From NCBI GenBank assembly GCA_951799445.1, contig OX637287.1, forward strand, positions 36,547,724 to 36,611,723: a stretch of DNA of 64,000 bases, given 5' to 3'. The position numbers were made by a program, and so were the translations under genes. Every line of letters begins with the position of its first letter. Positions within the stretch are counted from its first letter, which is position 1. Source of the stretch: Pseudisothecium myosuroides (taxonomy: Eukaryota; Streptophyta; Bryopsida; Hypnales; Lembophyllaceae). The notes beneath the pieces are model-generated. The model ran no database searches, had not been told where the DNA came from, and saw only the letters and a list, made by a program, of their open reading frames with translations. Shown here one piece after another: positions 59,835 through 64,000 of the stretch.

Positions 59835-62800
59835 ATGCTGTTTCTTACATGGGCGCTTCTGTTCCTGCTGCTTTGCATGCCACCTATGGCAAACGCCGAG
59901 ATCGGCGCAGTGCAAGCAGATACAGAGCGTCCAACATCCCTTGTTGACAGACCGGAGATCGTCGCTTCTCCTGAAGTGATTATTCATGAAGTTATTTCTG
60001 AAGGTAATTTTTGTACCTGGACGTAGTGCTCGTTGTACTTCTATGATTTTGTAGCCATTAAAGTTTAATCACTTTACGAAGTCATTGGTTTTCGGTGAAA
60101 GAAATTTTACGCCACCAATAACCTCGGCTTTAAGGGTAGTTGTTGTGGTGGCTGTAAATCACGATGCTTGTAATTCAGGCCTAGTGGATGATTCTCACCT
60201 CTTACTATTTGGGTAGTTGATGAATATTATTAGAAAGTTATGTGTTGAAATTCTTTGTTTGACGGCCAAAAGTGACCTTTTGCATAGCTACAGGAGTTGA
60301 ATTAAATATCTTTGGAAGCTTGATGTACCAAAATGTACCAATAGAAAGAAGAAATCATACGCTACATTTGAACAATAGAAATATGTTTTGAAAGTGACAA
60401 TATGCTTCCAAAGTGGACTTTCTATTTCTTTGATGTACCAAAATGTACCAATAGAAAGAAGAAATCATACGCTACATTTGAACAATAGAAATATGTTTTG
60501 AAAGTGACAATATGCTTCTAAAGTGGACCTTCTATTTCTAGCCTGGACACTTGGGAACCTATGGTTTTCTGAAACATCTTTCAATGCAGATACGAATGAA
60601 GTAGAGGCATCCTCCCAAATCTCTGACAATGGAGGTCCCGAGAGGAGGCATGAAGACGTTAGTAATGGGCCATTACCAAATAATGTCGTGGAGGAGAAAA
60701 TTAGCGAGCAGAGCAGTTTTGACTCCTCTGGCAGTTCGGATCAGATAGGACCTGACGCCCACAGTCCAGCACCAGCAGATGGAAAGGTTGAGCTACAATC
60801 ATGTAGAGCCCTTGTCCGAGCCGGTTCGCGTGTGACATGTGGTGCTCCAGCGTCACCTGCTCTTGAGGTGGATTTTTCTGATATACAGGACTGTTCGAAT
60901 GAAACCCCGTTGGATAGCCGCAACTCATTTTCTGCTCCGGAGGCTCCTTTCTTCCCTGGTCAACTGGAGTTTGGGATGCAGCCTTTGTACCAACGCCAGG
61001 TGGCTTTCCTGACTATCATGAACTCATGCAATGGCTCGAGATTATCACTCCTAGCTGCTAAAAGTGATAATAGGCAGTTTTTTGTCACTGGCTTCTCTGA
61101 AAAACTTGTTGCACCTGGCGGGTCACTTACACTCCCTGTGTGTTACTTACCTCAGTACGTTGGAGCTGCCAAGGGAAGTATAACTATAGAAACCGGTGTA
61201 GACCCGCTAGTAGTGCAGTTACAAGGGGAAGGCATGGAATCTCTGTACAAGATGCATGTCCGGGTGCATGGGAAGTCCCATTATGTCGTTTCCCTGTTCA
61301 ACCCTTTTAATGAAACCCTATTCGTGGAGGAGGTCGTTGTCTCACCAGAAAATGATGACGAGTTCAAAGAAGGTTTCTCATCCGTAGAGACCAGCGAAGG
61401 AAGAAAAGTGACATACTCGGATCGTGTTGTTAGTGAATACACCTTAGATGATATTGTTATTGAAGCAGAGGAAGGCAGCTCTGGACAGGATGGCGAAAGT
61501 CGTAGTCATAAACATGGGCTGCTGATGCGAAAAGGGGAGACATGGGACCTCCCAGCTCAAACAAGGAAGGATATTGTAGATTTCAACATATTATTGGAAC
61601 AAGGGGAAAAGTTTCGGGGGGCATTCCAGATTCGAGTTTCTGGGGCAGCTCTTGAGGGTAATGGGGTCACTCTTGTTTACCCTTTCAGCTCAAGAGTCTC
61701 GCACCCGTCACCTGTGCTGTCTATTCCTGATACATTGGACTTTGGAATGCTGGTTAGTGATCAGGAATTCTCGAAGCCTTTGATCCTTCGAAATTCTGGC
61801 GATCAGTTACTGAAGGTCAGAATCACTCTGCATATTCCATTCAATATCTGACTCAAGATCTTACGTTTTAATGGAAGTCTTTTGTGTTTAGCATTGACAA
61901 TGGCTATGCTGTGGCGTTGTTTCGCACGGCTCGAGGAAACAAAGCATTGTTAATAACCACTTAACATCTTTCTCAAGAGGATGTTTTGAAAGCCACTTAG
62001 TCCTCACCTATTGCATTAACTTGTCTAGAGAGTAATGTGATATGTCTATTAAAGCATCCTAGTTTCCTTGCAGAGTCGAGGTTTTCTCTGGGCTTCTGAG
62101 TATTTGCAATGCTAACGAAGGTGTTATGTTGTCGACTTTTGTTGCAGGTAGAGGAAATATATGAAGTCCCTAAAAATCTTAGGGTTGTCATAGACTACCA
62201 GGAAGGGCTCATTCTGCAACCAGGTTTGGAGACTGAAGTGGCCAAAATCACGTTCAGTGGTCAGAACCAACCTATTGAGTCAAGTAGTGCATGTCATACG
62301 CAGCATAATATCCTAGTGCGCACCAACAGCACAATTGGTCATCTGCTTGAAGTCCCTTACCGAGTTGTTGTGTTCCCATGTTTGCATTCCCCTCCTGCGA
62401 TGGCTTTCTCGACTGGAAGTACAGGACGAACAGTTGGGGACTTGGGGGGATCCCATGCAGGTCAAGGCATCACTGACTTGCTGATGGATTACAAGCTGTT
62501 CATGGGGTTGCTCATTTTTGGGCTTGTAGTAAGCGCGTTGATTTTCTTCCAAGTAGTTGTACATGATACCGAATTGCCTACAATCTCGGGCGATCTGGGT
62601 AAGGGCGGGTGTCATCGGCGGAGCAATAGTCGAGTCAGCCCTTTCATTAAGAAGAGGGATAAGCTCTTGAAGATGTGGGGCTGGGGGGCTCTTGCCACTG
62701 TGGTAGATGGCATTTGGGCAGCTTTTGGATCCACCTTATGGAGTAAGGATTGCAGCACGTCCAACCCGGACTATAATCTTCCGCGGTCCGTGACACCAGC

Positions 62801-64000
62801 TGCACAGACTGCAACTACACCATCACCAAAGTCATCAACAGGGGGAGCTGCTGGCACATCTGGCTCAGGCACTCCGCAGGCAGGTGGTCGGAAAGGAAGC
62901 TCAGATAGGAAGAATAACGGCGCTGCAAAGGCAGACCAGACACGGAGTGGTAAAGGGAATGCGGAGACAGGGACTGGTGGTTTACCTGTGACCACGAAAG
63001 ACCCAAGCCATCATCATCCATCATCTGTGAAGCAACCCAAGTCTTCGAAGTTTCTGAGGTCAGAAAACGCGTCAACTAAACATTCCAGTTTCATGGAGAG
63101 TTCGGTGGATGCAGACGGCGTTATTAAGGATGGATCAGTAGCCGCCCCACAAGAAATAGAACCCATACAAACGATAACACCTGCACTTAGTCCAGGTCCC
63201 ATCACTGACTCTTCTATCAAAGAGCCATCTAAGAATACAAACACCTTTTCCAGCGTTCCAGTGACTCAGAAACCTGCATCCCCCTGCGCACCACCATTTG
63301 AGCGTGAGAGGAGGAGGAGGAGGAAGAAATCTGCTAGGCATGACGTAGCCGCAACCTTGGGTACCATGTCACCTGCATCACCGGCCTCTCCAGTGACTCC
63401 TTCCGCTTCCCATTGGCCTGCCAGTCCTCCATCTCCTGAGAAGAAATCTGATCAGTCGACAGCTTCTTTGAGCCCGAGGAGCTCAGGATCTGTAGACCTT
63501 GCAGATGCTGCACCTCTTCCGAAGCTCAAGGTAAAAGTGCTCCATTCCAACCCTGCACTGGTGGCCTCCGGGACTGACAGTCCTCGACGGAATATTGTGA
63601 CTTCCACGCCGTTGCAGCAGCAGCAGCAGACAAGGCTACAAGGCAAAGCAGCAGCGGAGCATCGCAAGCAGTCCTTGTTGGAGAGGGGTCCAGGTGTTGG
63701 CAAAAGGAGCAATTTCAGTGAGTGGGCTGCGTCCTCACGCAAGAAGACGCCAAGCACTGGCTACAACAAGGACGTTTTTGCTGATGGAAGCCAGTCGTAT
63801 CGACCGAGTCGACACTCTCACCGGGGAGGCAATGCGTATGCTCTGTCGGAAGATGGGCCTGCAGCCTGTTTCACAACCTCAGCCTCATTTCCACGTCTCA
63901 ACTCTCGCCAGGGATGGGTGAACCCTCCTTGCGAATTCGGGATTGGTGAGCGAATCGACTCCCTCGACACGTCTGTCGTCCCCCCGCCCGCCATTGCACC
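59835..64000 (+). CDS. TMEM131-like membrane protein, N-terminal exons (partial)
   Basis: Exons 59835-60003, 60590-61815 and 62148 to beyond the window. Donor, acceptor and phases agree (G|AT joins exons 1 and 2; exon 2 ends on a codon). The protein starts with a signal peptide (MLFLTWALLFLLLCMPPMANA). Residues of about 175-290 match the TMEM131 N-terminal PapD-like region (PGQLEFGMQPLYQRQVAFL, LVAPGGSLTLPVCYLP). A second such strand set ends exon 2 (PDTLDFGMLVSDQEFSKPLI). One helix (LFMGLLIFGLVVSALIFF, near residue 582) precedes a long Ser/Pro/Lys-rich cytosolic tail with Arg5 and Gln5 runs. Exon 3 has no stop for 617 codons; at least 1082 residues are visible. Animal TMEM131 sits in the ER and helps export secreted cargo such as collagen through the TRAPP complex. 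The plant cargo is unknown. Confidence 0.82.
60321..60540. repeat. 110-bp tandem duplication in intron 1
   Basis: Two copies starting TGATGTACCAAAATGTACCA and ending near CTATTTCT, with only two or three differences (for example CTTCCAAAG versus CTTCTAAAG). The second copy ends about 50 bp before the exon 2 acceptor, so the branch-point region adjoins the repeat. Confidence 0.88.

Overview
This window looks like nuclear DNA from the green plant lineage. Signs are GT-AG introns, a last exon that reads like the C-terminus of a plant branched-chain aminotransferase, a telo-box next to a start codon, and MITEs whose ends resemble the plant Stowaway, Tourist and Emigrant families. A streptophyte alga or early land plant fits at least as well as a flowering plant, but the species cannot be fixed from sequence alone. 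Most of the window is AT-rich, gene-poor and filled with transposons. Host genes show clearly only at the two edges.

Layout. 1-162 holds the last exon of a branched-chain aminotransferase gene. 1602-2109 has a CACTA-type hairpin MITE and a Stowaway-like MITE. 3033-10627 and 14938-22536 are two almost identical 7.6-kb hAT transposons in opposite orientation. They form a giant inverted repeat around a 4.3-kb spacer. Each copy has its own 8-bp target duplication, so these are two insertions rather than one palindrome. Both carry the same damaged transposase gene, the same two nested MITEs (one TTAA-type inside the last coding exon, one Tourist-like) and the same captured coiled-coil exon.

22.5-54 kb is a layered MITE landscape. 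About a dozen TTAA-flanked elements with CCC(C/T) ends dominate. With them are a TA-flanked AGGTAGGAGG family, a second CACTA-type hairpin, an Emigrant-like element, a Mutator-like MITE with a perfect 9-bp target duplication inside a minisatellite, a fold-back hairpin nested in a TTAA element, a 1-kb inverted repeat with a broken reading frame, complex tandem repeats and a decayed PIF/Harbinger transposase. Orphan exon candidates lie at 11534-11633, 22827-22888 and 30220-30386.

55.5-64 kb is different: GC- and CpG-rich leader sequence, then a well-preserved gene for a TMEM131-like membrane protein. It has a signal peptide, a PapD-like region and one membrane helix. Its third exon stays open for at least 617 codons and runs off the right edge.

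The strongest biological story is the hAT pair. Both copies share a frameshift, four in-frame stops and a MITE that breaks the transposase C-terminus, yet they differ at only a handful of bases. A broken element therefore moved recently, which implies a helper transposase elsewhere in the genome.
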